Under the pieces are notes generated by a model. The model searched no databases, was not told the DNA's origin, and worked only from the letters and a program-made list of their open reading frames with translations. From UBA3946 sp002385755 (GTDB lineage: Bacteria > Bacillota_I > Bacilli_A > ML615J-28 > CAG-698): DNA of 64,000 nucleotides. The stretch is taken from positions 62,001 through 126,000 of the forward strand of contig JBMNLX010000003.1 in the NCBI GenBank assembly GCA_050953085.1, read 5' to 3'. Positions 9,725-18,253 of this stretch are shown here, piece by piece; the stretch's first letter is position 1; each line of letters starts with the position of its first letter. The translations under genes were made by a program, and so were the position numbers.

Positions 9725-9796
9725 TGCAAACGAAGACGCAATTAGAATAACCGAATCAATTTTACTAATAAAGGAAACGAAAAGTCTTGCGTATTC

Positions 9797-10426
9797 ATGG
9801 CTCTTAAGGATTATCCCGACTGGGTTCTAAAGCATAAAGGCAATGGTCGGGAGATTAGATGCATTCGCGGAAGGTATTATCTTTACCAAGTTCATTCGGA
9901 AAGGATGAACGGAAAGGTCAAGAAATTCACGGACAAATACTTGGGTCGGATTACCGAGGAAGGATTGATTCCTCCAAGGCCCAAGAAAGTCGAATATCAC
10001 GCAAAGCGCTTTGGCCTTACCGCTTTTATCTTTTCCAGTTGCCGAAGGATTATCAAAGGATTGATCAAAAGATATCCTTCGAAACATAAGAAATTATTGT
10101 CGCTTGCGATCCTTAAATACTTCTTTGATAACGACTTAAGGGAATATGATAAGCATTATATTTCCGTTCTTTTCCCGGAAGTGAAAATAAAGGAAGAGAA
10201 AATGTCGGTTCAGGACGAAATCGACCGGATTGTAGGCATGATGGATCATGCCGCGCGAAAAGAACTAAAAGGCATAGGCTTGGAAGAATTTAAGCAGTTA
10301 ATATCGCCGCTTTACATCGTCGGGGTTAAAGGCGCGTGGACCGTGGCCCAATATAATAAGGAGATTGAGGAACTAATAAAAAAACACAATATCGAAATGG
10401 AGATTGATTATGGCGAAAATCAATAA
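9797..10426 (+). CDS. Uncharacterised 209-aa protein, probably mobile-element associated
   Basis: The frame starts MALKDYPDWVLKHKGNGREI and contains a YYLYQVHSE...GKYLGRITEEGLIPP-like stretch that I recall from the N-terminal region of transposase-associated proteins in bacteria and methanogens. It is rich in Lys/Arg and predicted largely helical after residue 70. No catalytic motif is recognisable and there is no good ribosome binding site before the ATG. It overlaps the ISAs1-like remnant that follows and lies on the opposite strand to its surroundings, which fits an inserted and decaying element. The function is unknown. Confidence 0.5.
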   Translation: MALKDYPDWVLKHKGNGREIRCIRGRYYLYQVHSERMNGKVKKFTDKYLGRITEEGLIPPRPKKVEYHAKRFGLTAFIFSSCRRIIKGLIKRYPSKHKKLLSLAILKYFFDNDLREYDKHYISVLFPEVKIKEEKMSVQDEIDRIVGMMDHAARKELKGIGLEEFKQLISPLYIVGVKGAWTVAQYNKEIEELIKKHNIEMEIDYGENQ

Positions 10427-10756
10427 GTTTATCGTTAAATACGCGGAGATTTTTAAAGGCAACGCAATTGATTTTGATGCGGCCAAGCCGCACGACAGAT
10501 TGGTTAAGCGTTTCGCGAAAATCATCCGGAAACGAGGTATTTTGGGACGACATTGAATAATCTTCAAACCGCGGCAGAGGCGATTAAAGAGCGATGGGAT
10601 GGCGAGAATCTCTTGCATCGGCGCTTGGATATGGAATTTGACGAAGATGCTAATAAAACGATGGATCCGATCGCATACAATAACTTAAGCATTATAAACA
10701 AGTTGTGTTTATCGATATTGAAGGTAGCGAAACCGATTTTTGAAAACCGAAGCTGA
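10410..10756 (+). pseudogene. Decayed ISAs1-type transposase remnant
   Basis: A 48-codon frame starting MAKINKFIVKYAEIF (10410-10556) is followed in another frame by about 70 codons ending at 10756. The second part reads RYFGTTL...AIKERWDGENLLHRRLDMEFDEDANK, matching the C-terminus of ISAs1 / H-repeat transposases (RYFISSL, the W-IENxLHW-LDV-F-ED pattern). The catalytic core is absent, so this is a frameshifted, internally deleted relic. No terminal repeats are evident. Confidence 0.6.
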
Positions 10757-10950
10757 GAAGGATTAAAAAAATCAATAAACAGAGATTTATCTTCTTATCT
10801 TTCAAAAAATACTAACCTACATAAGCCCCGAGGAGATAGAGAAAATATTGACGGGAAAAATAAGCCAAGAATAATTTTTTAAAACTAAGAAATACCCCGA
10901 AAAAACCGATGATTTTTCTCATCTTATTTTGTCATGCTAATACAGTAAAA

Positions 10951-11007
10951 ACAAGGTTACTTATGATTATATCTTATCTCTTTGATCATAAATAGCCTTG
11001 TTTTTTG
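10951..11007 (+). terminator. Long two-block hairpin followed by T run
   Basis: ACAAGG (10951-10956) and TTATGAT (10961-10967) pair with ATCATAA (10985-10991) and CCTTGT (10996-11001), separated by symmetric four-base internal loops and followed by TTTTTT. It would end plus-strand transcripts from the 9.8-10.7 kb scar. On the minus strand it is also followed by a short T run. An inverted end of a lost element is an alternative. The rest of 10757-11038 is AT-rich with nothing recognisable. Confidence 0.55.
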
Positions 11008-11038
11008 TGAGTTAAATATTTTTATTTGATTATTCTAA

Positions 11039-12028
11039 TTAACGCCCGTAAACTTCCGCGGCGCGGAAAAAGGCGTCAATATTTTTCCAAGGCGTTTCGG
11101 GCGGGAGCGCGCGACCCGAGGAAAGGATAAAATTATCATAGCCGACGCAACGCGAAAGCAAATCGCGGGTAGCGTGGATAATCGCGGTGGCGTCTTCTTT
11201 CGCGAACGCGTCTGGATCGACATTTCCCATGACGATCTTTCCCGGCGGCATCGCCTTTAACATTTCCCTGACGTCAACGCCGGGACCAAAATGATAGATA
11301 TCGGCGCCGATTCCCGCTATGCTTTCCGCCGCGAGCAAAACGTTCCCGCAATTATGATAGATGACTAAAAAACCGGGATCCATGCAGCCGGCGACCAATT
11401 CTCGCAGCGGCCGGGAAGAAAACCGCTCGCACAAGTCCGCGTCAACCTCGCCGGCGGCGGGTTCGTTGATAAAAATCCCATCCGCGCCGGATTCTTTTAT
11501 CGCTCTCACGTACTCTTTCAGATAGAGCGTTATTTTCTCAATGAGTTTATCGAGAACTTCCGGTCTTTCATGCCCCAAAATCGTTATTTCCGCTTCCCCC
11601 AAAAGTTCCCTCGCGACGGTGAGCGGCCCGCTCACCCCGGCGATAACGGCGCGCTCGTCGATTATCGCTTTCGCCTTGCCGGCGGCTTTAAGAATAATCT
11701 CCTCTCTCCCCGCGCCGAGAGCCCGCGCCCGCAACCCCTTGATTTCCTCCGGCCTTACCCGACCGCTTACATACGGCAAGCGGTCCTCGAAAAAACTTAC
11801 TTTTGCCCCGAAAGCCTCTGCTTCGATTGTCGCGTCGATAACGCCGATAACGGCGTTAAAGGAACATTTATCGGCGATCGTTTTCATCGCCAGCGCTTGG
11901 TTTAACGGGGAAGAAAGTAATTCCGAAAGCGTGATTTTAAGCAGGGAAATTCCCGGATATATCAGCAACGGCCAAGGCCTTCTGTCGCCGAAAAGTTTAT
12001 TGATTAACTCGTTTGTCATCTCATTCAC
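11039..12028 (-). CDS. Uroporphyrinogen decarboxylase-family protein (MtaA/CmuA-like)
   Basis: The 329 residues have the UroD/MtaA TIM-barrel layout: an N-terminal helical region, VIAGVSGPLTVARELLG in the middle, GADGIFINEPAA, then VIYHNCGNV and the C-terminal LSSGRALPPETPW. The HxCG element is the zinc site typical of methylcobamide:thiol methyltransferases (MtaA, MtbA, CmuA) rather than of true HemE, and no other haem genes are near. The likely role is corrinoid-dependent methyl transfer or an unknown UroD-fold activity. No corrinoid protein partner is encoded next to it. Confidence 0.75.
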   Translation of the reverse strand: MNEMTNELINKLFGDRRPWPLLIYPGISLLKITLSELLSSPLNQALAMKTIADKCSFNAVIGVIDATIEAEAFGAKVSFFEDRLPYVSGRVRPEEIKGLRARALGAGREEIILKAAGKAKAIIDERAVIAGVSGPLTVARELLGEAEITILGHERPEVLDKLIEKITLYLKEYVRAIKESGADGIFINEPAAGEVDADLCERFSSRPLRELVAGCMDPGFLVIYHNCGNVLLAAESIAGIGADIYHFGPGVDVREMLKAMPPGKIVMGNVDPDAFAKEDATAIIHATRDLLSRCVGYDNFILSSGRALPPETPWKNIDAFFRAAEVYGR

Positions 12029-12080
12029 CGCGCGTTTTTTTATATTTTAACCAATCGGCGACGCCATAACCAAAAATAAA

Positions 12081-12112
12081 AAAAATAATTGGCTGAAAAA
12101 CCAATTATTTTT
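12081..12112 (-). terminator. Terminator after the flavin reductase-like gene
   Basis: AATAATTGG and CCAATTATT pair across an eight-base loop, with a run of T on the minus-strand 3' side. The stem overlaps the stop codon of the gene starting at 12596. It closes the four-gene minus-strand run that starts at 15631. Confidence 0.8.
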
Positions 12113-12596
12113 TCAGATAATCGATAATCTCGCCTACGTACGCCCGGTGATAGTCATCTTTCGGATAATAACGCACCTTGACCGCGGCGGGAATTAGATC
12201 CTTGTCAAGATCCTGATAATATAATTTTTTGCACACAAAGGTCAGCCGCGCTTCCTCGAAAGTAACCCCATCGCCGGCCTTCACAGGGGTGAGATTGCAT
12301 TTTTTCACTTTGTCCTCGTCGCGGCCGCTATGCGAGCCGAGATAACGAAGTTTATTGTCGTATGATTCGTCGTAAAACGAAACGGTAAACACGTCCGATT
12401 TTTCCATGAACTCATAAGTATAACGGGACGGGCGAACGAAACAAATCAAGACGTTCCTGCTCCAAAGCACGCCCAAAGTCGCCCAACCGATGGTCATAAC
12501 GTTAAAGTTTGAAATCGTGCCCGCGGCGAGCAAAGCAGAATCCTTGCCGACGATTTTAAAGATATTCTCGGAAAAATCATAAATGTTATTTTTCAT
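12105..12596 (-). CDS. Flavin reductase-like (FMN-binding split-barrel) protein
   Basis: The 163 residues resemble the flavin reductase-like/DIM6-NTAB family, small FMN-binding dimers. Visible features are an N-terminal ALLAAGTISNFNVMTIGWATLG segment (the family's conserved T-x-GW-xx-G), VRPSRYTYEFMEKSDVFTVSFY, and a C-terminal YVGEIIDYL strand. The substrate is unknown; some relatives reduce free flavin and others bind FMN for a partner. The ATG follows GGAGG, which lies inside the end of the upstream kinase-like gene, so the two are probably coupled. Confidence 0.82.
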   Translation of the reverse strand: MKNNIYDFSENIFKIVGKDSALLAAGTISNFNVMTIGWATLGVLWSRNVLICFVRPSRYTYEFMEKSDVFTVSFYDESYDNKLRYLGSHSGRDEDKVKKCNLTPVKAGDGVTFEEARLTFVCKKLYYQDLDKDLIPAAVKVRYYPKDDYHRAYVGEIIDYLKK

Positions 12597-12600
12597 TTAA

Positions 12601-14241
12601 CTACCTCCTTAATATACAACTCCCGCCGATAAATTCCCTAAGCAACGAGTTGCAGGGAACGAAACCATCGTCGATGTCCTTGAAGTATTTTAAAAACTTG
12701 ACCAACCGGTTGGCGGGAATAAAAAACTCGTTGTTCCGATCGATGCTTTCCAAAACGGGCAGGGCGTATTTTTTCATGACCCCAAGCTCGTAAGTCAGCT
12801 CGGAATTAAAGATATAATCCGCTTCTTCCTGGTAAGGATAGATCCAGGTGAATTCCCCGCGCCGTACCGAAGCCCACATCGAAAACGTCTCCGACGGCGG
12901 GGTTTTCCGGAATTTCGCGTCGCGGACGATTCTCCTCAACATCCTGATTTCCGACGCGATAATCGGGTTGTGGTTATCGATATTGATCTGCGCCGTCGGG
13001 CTGATATAGATTTTAAACTTCTGGTGTTTGGGAATCGCGGCCGTCAGCCGCTCGTTCAAGGCGTGAATTCCTTCGATAATAATCGGGGTTTTCTCGTCGA
13101 TTTGCAATTTATAGCCGGGAACGCGCTTGCCGAGACGGAAATCAAAATGAGGGATCTCCACTTCCTCTCCCTGAACCAAGGCGAGTAAATGCCGATTGAA
13201 CAAATCAATGTCCAAGGCCTCGATATGCTCCAAGTCGGGATTCCCGTGGGCGTCAAGCGGCGCCTGCTCGCGGTTCAGATAATAATCGTCGATCGATATT
13301 TGCACCGGGCGAATGCCTCTGGTCATAAGTTCGATGCGCAGTCTTTTGGAAAACGTGGTTTTCCCCGCGCACGACGGGCCGGCGATCGCGATCAAGCGGA
13401 TGTCGCCGATTTCCTCCTTAATTTTCAGCCCCAGCTCCGCAAGCATATTATTATGCTTCATTTCGCACATCTGCACGAGATCGACAACGGTTTTGTTCTC
13501 GACATGATTGTTTAAGTGAGCGATTGTGTCGGCTTCGCAAAGCGCGGACCACTCCCGCGCCTGGCGAAGCATCCGGCCGAAAGACGGGGAATCCTCAAAC
13601 GGCGGGATTTTCCCTCCTAACTCGGCACGGGGATACCGGACGATAAAACTCGGGTGATACAAATGAAGTTTAAAGCGCTCCAGGTAACCGGTCGAGGGAA
13701 CCATGTAACCGAACATATAATTGATATAATCCTGGCATTGGTAAACGTTGACCGTGTCTTCGGTCCGGTATTTAATAATCTCGTTTTTGTCGTGATAGCC
13801 TTTGGCGCTGTAAATCTTGTTCGCTTCTTCCCGCGATAATTTTTTCCGTTCGATATGGTAATCAGCGGCGACAATCGCGCGCATTTCCGCTTCCAGCGTC
13901 TCGATAAATTTCGCGTCTACTTTTTCCTTGATACCCTCGACATGACAGGCGAGCGAGCGGGACACGCTTTGACTGAAACGGACCCGGATTTCCGGGTAAA
14001 GGCGCTCAAGCGCCATAATAATCAAATAACGCAGGCTCGTCTCGTAAACCCTGACGGCGTCAAAGTTATCCAAGTCCAAAAACTCGACTTCGCAGTCGTA
14101 ATTAATATAATAATTTAACTCTCGCAACCGGTTGTTGACGGTGGCGACATAACATTTAATGCCCAATTGCTTGGCGAGGTCTTTAAGAACGATTTTCTCG
14201 TCGAACCGATATTCCTCCCCTCGCACCTTAACTACAAACAT
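12601..14241 (-). CDS. TGS-domain nucleoside (uridine) kinase-like protein
   Basis: The 546 residues fall into two parts. The N-terminal 200 residues look like the TGS and editing-domain-like segment of threonyl-tRNA synthetase (ubiquitin-like start, later YHIERKKLSREEA). The C-terminal half is a P-loop kinase of the phosphoribulokinase/uridine kinase family, with AGPSCAGKTTFSKRL (about 285-300), ISIDDYYLNRE and IIIEGIHALNE. This architecture is common in Bacillota and is usually annotated as nucleoside kinase; the true substrate is not evident from sequence. It overlaps the upstream membrane-protein gene by 14 bases and lies four bases before the flavin reductase-like gene. Confidence 0.85.
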   Translation of the reverse strand: MFVVKVRGEEYRFDEKIVLKDLAKQLGIKCYVATVNNRLRELNYYINYDCEVEFLDLDNFDAVRVYETSLRYLIIMALERLYPEIRVRFSQSVSRSLACHVEGIKEKVDAKFIETLEAEMRAIVAADYHIERKKLSREEANKIYSAKGYHDKNEIIKYRTEDTVNVYQCQDYINYMFGYMVPSTGYLERFKLHLYHPSFIVRYPRAELGGKIPPFEDSPSFGRMLRQAREWSALCEADTIAHLNNHVENKTVVDLVQMCEMKHNNMLAELGLKIKEEIGDIRLIAIAGPSCAGKTTFSKRLRIELMTRGIRPVQISIDDYYLNREQAPLDAHGNPDLEHIEALDIDLFNRHLLALVQGEEVEIPHFDFRLGKRVPGYKLQIDEKTPIIIEGIHALNERLTAAIPKHQKFKIYISPTAQINIDNHNPIIASEIRMLRRIVRDAKFRKTPPSETFSMWASVRRGEFTWIYPYQEEADYIFNSELTYELGVMKKYALPVLESIDRNNEFFIPANRLVKFLKYFKDIDDGFVPCNSLLREFIGGSCILRR

Positions 14242-15631
14242 TATTTTTCTCCTTTTGCGCCAAAGGAAGAGGCGCGTGATTATTGTTTTCCATGCTCAGC
14301 AACGGTAATATGCACGAAAACATCACCATTACCAAGGGATTATAAAACGTGGTGTCAAAGAGCCCGTGAACCATCATATTCAAAACGATAAAAAAGACGT
14401 AAATATTGTAATCGTGCCTGCGCGTTACCCCCCGCAATATCTGATACAGATAATACAAGAAAGCCGCGAGCCCAATGATGCCGATTGTGGCAAGAGTCTG
14501 AATTAAGTAGTTATGATAATAAACGGATTCGGAGACGCGGGAAATATAAAACTGCGACGTGTAAACGCCGCCGCCGAAAAGCGGGTATTGTTTGAACACA
14601 ATGATTCCGATCTTATAAAGAATCTGCCGGCCGGTTAGCGATATGCCCCGCTTGTCAAGCGCGGCGAAATAATTCTTGACTATTTCTTTCGGAATCAGAA
14701 TCGTTAGGGTAATGAGCAGGACCACGGCGAACGAAATTAGAAATATTTTCGTGAACAACACCTTGTCCTTGATGTCGGACGTGAATTTAACCACGAAGGG
14801 AATGGCCGTAATTAAAATCGCCAGGTAAGCGCCGCGCGACATCATCAAAAATAAAAGCGCGAGCTCGATTAAAACAAAAAGCAAGAGATAATGCTTTTTC
14901 TGGTTTTTTATATAGTAATAAACCGATAACGGGATAATCATCAGCAAAATCATGGCGATGAAATTCGTTATCGCCCAACCGAGCTTGATATTCTTATCGG
15001 AAACAAAATCGGCCAGATCGGCAAAGGCTTTGGTTTCAATCATAAAAAGCAAAACCTCGACGAAGATCGCGAGCACCATATAATTCAACGACCGGGCCAA
15101 ATACTGTCGGTTTTCCTCAAGCGTTTCCTTTTCCGTGACTTTATTGAAAAAATAAAGGAACAGAAAGGTATAAAAAAACATCATCGCAAATCCCATCAGC
15201 GGCGTGATGAAGTCCGGGGCGTTAACAAAAGAAAAACCCATCGCGATTAGCAAAAACACCATTCCGACAAAGATCTTATTATTATAATTGACCTTTTTCC
15301 GATATAAATCGTATACAAGGAGCGGAAAAACGATAATACTTGCCCCAACGGCCGGCCACAAATAATCGGGGATATTCTCCAAACGCAGGGATATGATCGC
15401 GGCCGCGACCAACGGGATAAACCGTATCCGATTGATGTCAAATAATAGAATCAATAAAAAATGAATCAGTCCTACGGTTAAAATGACGGCCATCGTCTGT
15501 AATTTCCAATTTAACACGGCGGCCGCCATCACAGTTATAATGTAAAAATCGCTGTCGATGTAAGACTTAAATAATTGTTTGAAACGAACCATTTTCGGTC
15601 TTTCTAGTATATTTGCAAGATTGTTAAACAT
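14228..15631 (-). CDS. O-antigen ligase/polymerase-like (Wzy_C) membrane protein
   Basis: The 467 residues contain roughly ten to twelve hydrophobic membrane segments. The long extracytoplasmic loop near residues 320-400 has the Wzy_C/WaaL hallmarks: SLTGRQILYKIG, YPLFGGG, and HNYLIQTLATIGIIG with a conserved His-Asn. Such proteins ligate or polymerise lipid-linked glycans outside the membrane. No glycosyltransferase or flippase genes are adjacent, so the substrate cannot be deduced. It is the first gene of the run that ends at 12105. Confidence 0.82.
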   Translation of the reverse strand: MFNNLANILERPKMVRFKQLFKSYIDSDFYIITVMAAAVLNWKLQTMAVILTVGLIHFLLILLFDINRIRFIPLVAAAIISLRLENIPDYLWPAVGASIIVFPLLVYDLYRKKVNYNNKIFVGMVFLLIAMGFSFVNAPDFITPLMGFAMMFFYTFLFLYFFNKVTEKETLEENRQYLARSLNYMVLAIFVEVLLFMIETKAFADLADFVSDKNIKLGWAITNFIAMILLMIIPLSVYYYIKNQKKHYLLLFVLIELALLFLMMSRGAYLAILITAIPFVVKFTSDIKDKVLFTKIFLISFAVVLLITLTILIPKEIVKNYFAALDKRGISLTGRQILYKIGIIVFKQYPLFGGGVYTSQFYISRVSESVYYHNYLIQTLATIGIIGLAAFLYYLYQILRGVTRRHDYNIYVFFIVLNMMVHGLFDTTFYNPLVMVMFSCILPLLSMENNNHAPLPLAQKEKNNVCS

Positions 15632-15734
15632 ATTTAATTCCTTATCGGTCTTAAATTTATTTAATTATATCATAGCGAATGCGGAAAAGCAATTGAGAAA
15701 AAGATTTCCGGTATTAGTTTATTCATTAATAAGA

Positions 15735-15763
15735 AAAAAACACCACGAAAACGCAGTGTTATT
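15735..15763 (-). terminator. Terminator of the infC-rpmI-rplT operon
   Basis: AACAC and GTGTT arms flank an imperfect GC-containing stem and, on the minus strand, are followed by seven T. The hairpin overlaps the last codons of rplT. Confidence 0.6.
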
Positions 15764-16118
15764 TCGCAAGTTGTTTTTTTGCTTTATCGCAGATGCTGGA
15801 GAAAGCCGTAGCGTCGTTAACGGCGATATCGGCAAGCATTTTCCGGTTGATTTCGATCTTCGCTTTTTTTAACCCGTGCATAAGCTGGTTGTATGACAAA
15901 CCGTTAAGCCGGGCCCCGGCGTTAATCCGGGCGATCCACAGACGCCGAAAATCTCTTTTTCTCCTGCGGCGATCGCGATATGCGTAAACCAAAGATTTCA
16001 TAACCTGCTGGTTAGCGGTCCGGTAAAGGGTATGTTTGGAACCATAATAGCCCTTTGCTAATTTCAATATTTTCTTTCTTCTTTTGCGCGTAACTACTCC
16101 GCCTTTTGTTCTTGGCAT
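15759..16118 (-). CDS. rplT: 50S ribosomal protein L20
   Basis: The 119 residues match L20 over the full length, from MPRTKGGVVTRKRRKKILK to the C-terminal SICDKAKKQLAK, with the typical RTANQQVMKSLVYAYRDRRRRKRDFRRLWI core. L20 binds 23S rRNA early in 50S assembly and in many Bacillota represses its own operon through the leader of infC. It is the last gene of infC-rpmI-rplT, 14 bases after rpmI. Confidence 0.99.
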   Translation of the reverse strand: MPRTKGGVVTRKRRKKILKLAKGYYGSKHTLYRTANQQVMKSLVYAYRDRRRRKRDFRRLWIARINAGARLNGLSYNQLMHGLKKAKIEINRKMLADIAVNDATAFSSICDKAKKQLAK

Positions 16119-16132
16119 AAACTTTCCTCCTT

Positions 16133-16342
16133 CTACTTATTCAGAGCAATATTCGCAACCTGCTGCTTGATCCGACCCAAATCGGAACGGGAAACAGCCG
16201 ACTGCTTTCTCAATTTACGGATGCGTTTTTGCGTTTTACCCGGCGCCAAATGACTAGTGCCCGGACGGCCTCGCATAATCACACCGCTGGCGGTAATTTT
16301 AATTCTTTTTTTCGTGGCCTGATGTGTTTTCATTTTAGGCAT
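16133..16342 (-). CDS. rpmI: 50S ribosomal protein L35
   Basis: A 69-residue, highly basic protein starting MPKMKTHQATKKRIKITASG, the normal L35 sequence and length. It sits between infC (18 bases upstream) and rplT, the universal order for this operon. AGGAAGTG precedes the ATG. Confidence 0.98.
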   Translation of the reverse strand: MPKMKTHQATKKRIKITASGVIMRGRPGTSHLAPGKTQKRIRKLRKQSAVSRSDLGRIKQQVANIALNK

Positions 16343-16360
16343 AAAAATACACTTCCTTTT

Positions 16361-16900
16361 CTATTTATCTTTTTTAGGACTTAAAATAACTGACATGTTT
16401 CTGCCTTCCAAAGATGGCCGCGACTCAACATAAGCTATATCTTGCGTTCTTTCAATAAAGTTGTTGAGTATTTGCATGTAGTCATTTTCGTTGCTTAACA
16501 TTCGCATTCTCCGAACAAAACGCAACGTGATTTTCAACTTGTTTCCTTCGGACAAAAAGCGCCGTCCGTTTTTCAATTTCGTCTCAAAATCATTAGCGCT
16601 GATAACCGGGGAAACCCAAATTTCCTTAAGGGTAACAATCTTTTGATTCTTCCGCGACTCTCTTGCCTTTCTTTGTTGTTCGTAGCGGAACTTACTGTAA
16701 TCCATAAAGCGACAAACCGGTATTTTCGCATTCGGAGCGACGCAAACCAAATCCAAATTTACTTCCTCGGCCATCCTGCGAGCTATGTCAATTGGTTTAA
16801 CTCCTAAAGATTCGCCCTTTTCATTAACTACCAATACTTCCGGAGCTTTAATGTTTTCGTTGATTAAAGCTTCGCTTTTCCGTTCTAACGATTTACTAAT
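16361..16900 (-). CDS. infC: Translation initiation factor IF-3 with an AUU start codon
   Basis: IF-3 binds the 30S subunit and checks the start codon. The first ATG-type start (16834) would lose the conserved N-terminal INExI motif. Reading upstream in frame gives ISKSLERKSEALINENIKAPEV, with an ATT codon at 16900-16898 placed ten bases after GGAGGTG. That start gives 179 residues, the usual length. AUU initiation is the known autoregulation device of infC: IF-3 discriminates against its own start. The C-terminal domain includes FVRRMRMLSNENDY and SRPSLEGRNMSVIL. It is first in the operon, behind an L20-type leader. Confidence 0.95.
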   Translation of the reverse strand: MSKSLERKSEALINENIKAPEVLVVNEKGESLGVKPIDIARRMAEEVNLDLVCVAPNAKIPVCRFMDYSKFRYEQQRKARESRKNQKIVTLKEIWVSPVISANDFETKLKNGRRFLSEGNKLKITLRFVRRMRMLSNENDYMQILNNFIERTQDIAYVESRPSLEGRNMSVILSPKKDK

Positions 16901-16919
16901 AAACTATTCACCTCCTCTT

Positions 16920-17080
16920 CTGTTATTTTTACATAGTAAAAAGAAAAAAGCGGGTTCGATTTACCCACTTTTCAATCACATAAAAAAACTACGCTCTTTT
17001 TACAGTGACATTTACCCATTAACGCAAGTCAATCGGGTGAGAAGTGGGCACTTCTTCTTTCCACTATGATACATTATTCC
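16920..17080 (-). promoter_or_regulatory. L20-type leader/attenuator of the infC operon
   Basis: Between the promoter and infC, the transcribed minus strand contains a structured region with GAAGTGCCCACTTCTCACCCG, then AATGGGTAAATGTCAC. It ends in a hairpin AAGTGGGT-AAATCG-AACCCGCTT followed by a T-rich run, ending about 20 bases before the infC ribosome binding site. This matches the Bacillota L20 leader, in which excess L20 stabilises a fold that lets the terminator form. The fold was judged by eye. Confidence 0.75.
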
Positions 17081-17086
17081 CGTATT

Positions 17087-17115
17087 ATTATACTAAAGAA
17101 ATCGCCAAATGTCAA
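17087..17115 (-). promoter_or_regulatory. Consensus promoter of the infC operon
   Basis: TTGACA (17115-17110) and TATAAT (17092-17087) on the minus strand are separated by exactly 17 bases, a perfect sigma-A consensus. The ISLre2-type insertion begins only eight bases upstream of the -35 box (target duplication from 17123), so it abuts but does not disrupt the promoter. Confidence 0.9.
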
Positions 17116-17131
17116 ACAAAATCTTTTATTT

Positions 17132-18183
17132 GATAGTGTCAAATTGTTTTGGGTAAATACAAAAATGAAAAACATGGTGAAAGAATCACCATGTTCTGTA
17201 TTAGTTTATTGATTCATCTTTACTTTAGGGTGAGTCTCCGCTATAATTTAAGCGTCAAACCCAATACAGAGGAGGACCCACCATGTATAGTATACCACAA
17301 ACTAATACAGATTTGAAGAGGGATTCTAGAAAATTTAAAATTTATAATATCGAATTCAGATTTGAAGAATTCGCCAAAGTGCTTGCAAGACAAGCGATAA
17401 CCGAATTTCTTGAATCGATTGATAATCAATACTTTGAAAGTAAGCGATGGAAATCAACTCATAAGAATCACGGTTTTAAAGAACGAACGCTTATTACTTC
17501 CCTTGGCGTCATTAGGTTTAGAAGGCGATATTATGTTGCCTTAAATAAATCCAAAGGACACGAAAACGGCTAACAACGATTTTCTCCGGCGACAGTCAAA
17601 TGATTAATTTCTTCTTCGATAATCTGGGGGAACTCGACGCGGGGAAATTCAAGCTAATCGCGAATAATTTCTACCAAAAGCGCCCGAATCATAAATGTAG
17701 TCCCGAAGTCTTCCGCTCCCATGTTAAGTACATATGCGATAATTTCAAATTCATCAAAAACCAGCTTCATCCGGAATACAAAACCTCATGCAGTATGGAA
17801 GGACACGTCTCCCATGTGTTGGCATCGCGTCTTACGTCAAGGCCTAAAGCCTTTAATAGAGCGAGTTTGGAAGCCTTAATACAGTTAACAATCATGAGAG
17901 CAAATCTTCACGAACTAACAGCGGAAGATATCATTGAATGGCGAAAGCCGGTTCCGGAAGAAGCAAAACAAGTCAGAAGCAAATCCGCATACAAGATGCA
18001 TAAAAGGTTTTATGACTTTAACGTCGATTTAAAGGTCATGGAATCAAGCAACGCCAAGATGAAGGATTTCATACATAAAATCGTTTCACCTAAATGGTTG
18101 TATAGTTAAAAACACTTAAAAATTTCGACGCCTATTTATAGCCTAACTAATACTGTATTTACCCAATAAAATTTTACACTACC
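17132..18183 (+). mobile_element. ISLre2-family deletion derivative with intact ends
   Basis: Imperfect terminal inverted repeats (TAGTGTCAAATTG... at 17134-17161; its counterpart at 18154-18181, 25 of 28 matching) bound a 1.05-kb element. A perfect 9-bp direct repeat, CTTTTATTT, flanks it at 17123-17131 and 18184-18192, as expected for ISLre2 insertion. Full elements of this family are about 1.5-1.6 kb; here the middle of the transposase gene is missing. Because the ends are intact, it could in principle still be moved by a transposase supplied elsewhere. Confidence 0.88.
17283..18109 (+). pseudogene. Broken ISLre2 (UPF0236) transposase
   Basis: Two fragments remain. The first (17283-17573, 96 codons) is the N-terminal domain, with ERTLITSLGVIRFRRRYY matching the family's RTL-x-GxxxFxRxYY motif, and it ends at a stop. 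The second (17600-18109, extending upstream in frame without a start) is the C-terminal third, containing CSMEGHVSHVLASRLTSRP with the last catalytic acidic residue. The central segment carrying the first catalytic acids is absent. The loss is in the right place for an internal deletion rather than a programmed frameshift. Confidence 0.85.
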
Positions 18184-18253
18184 CTTTTATTTGTTTTATT
18201 ATTTGTTTTATTATTTTATCTATTACGCATCTTGCTCAGAAATATTGGCATCT

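Noticed and set aside
17573..17600. Programmed frameshift joining the two ISLre2 transposase fragments
   Set aside because: Joining the frames would not restore the missing central domain; the element is also about 0.5 kb too short for the family.
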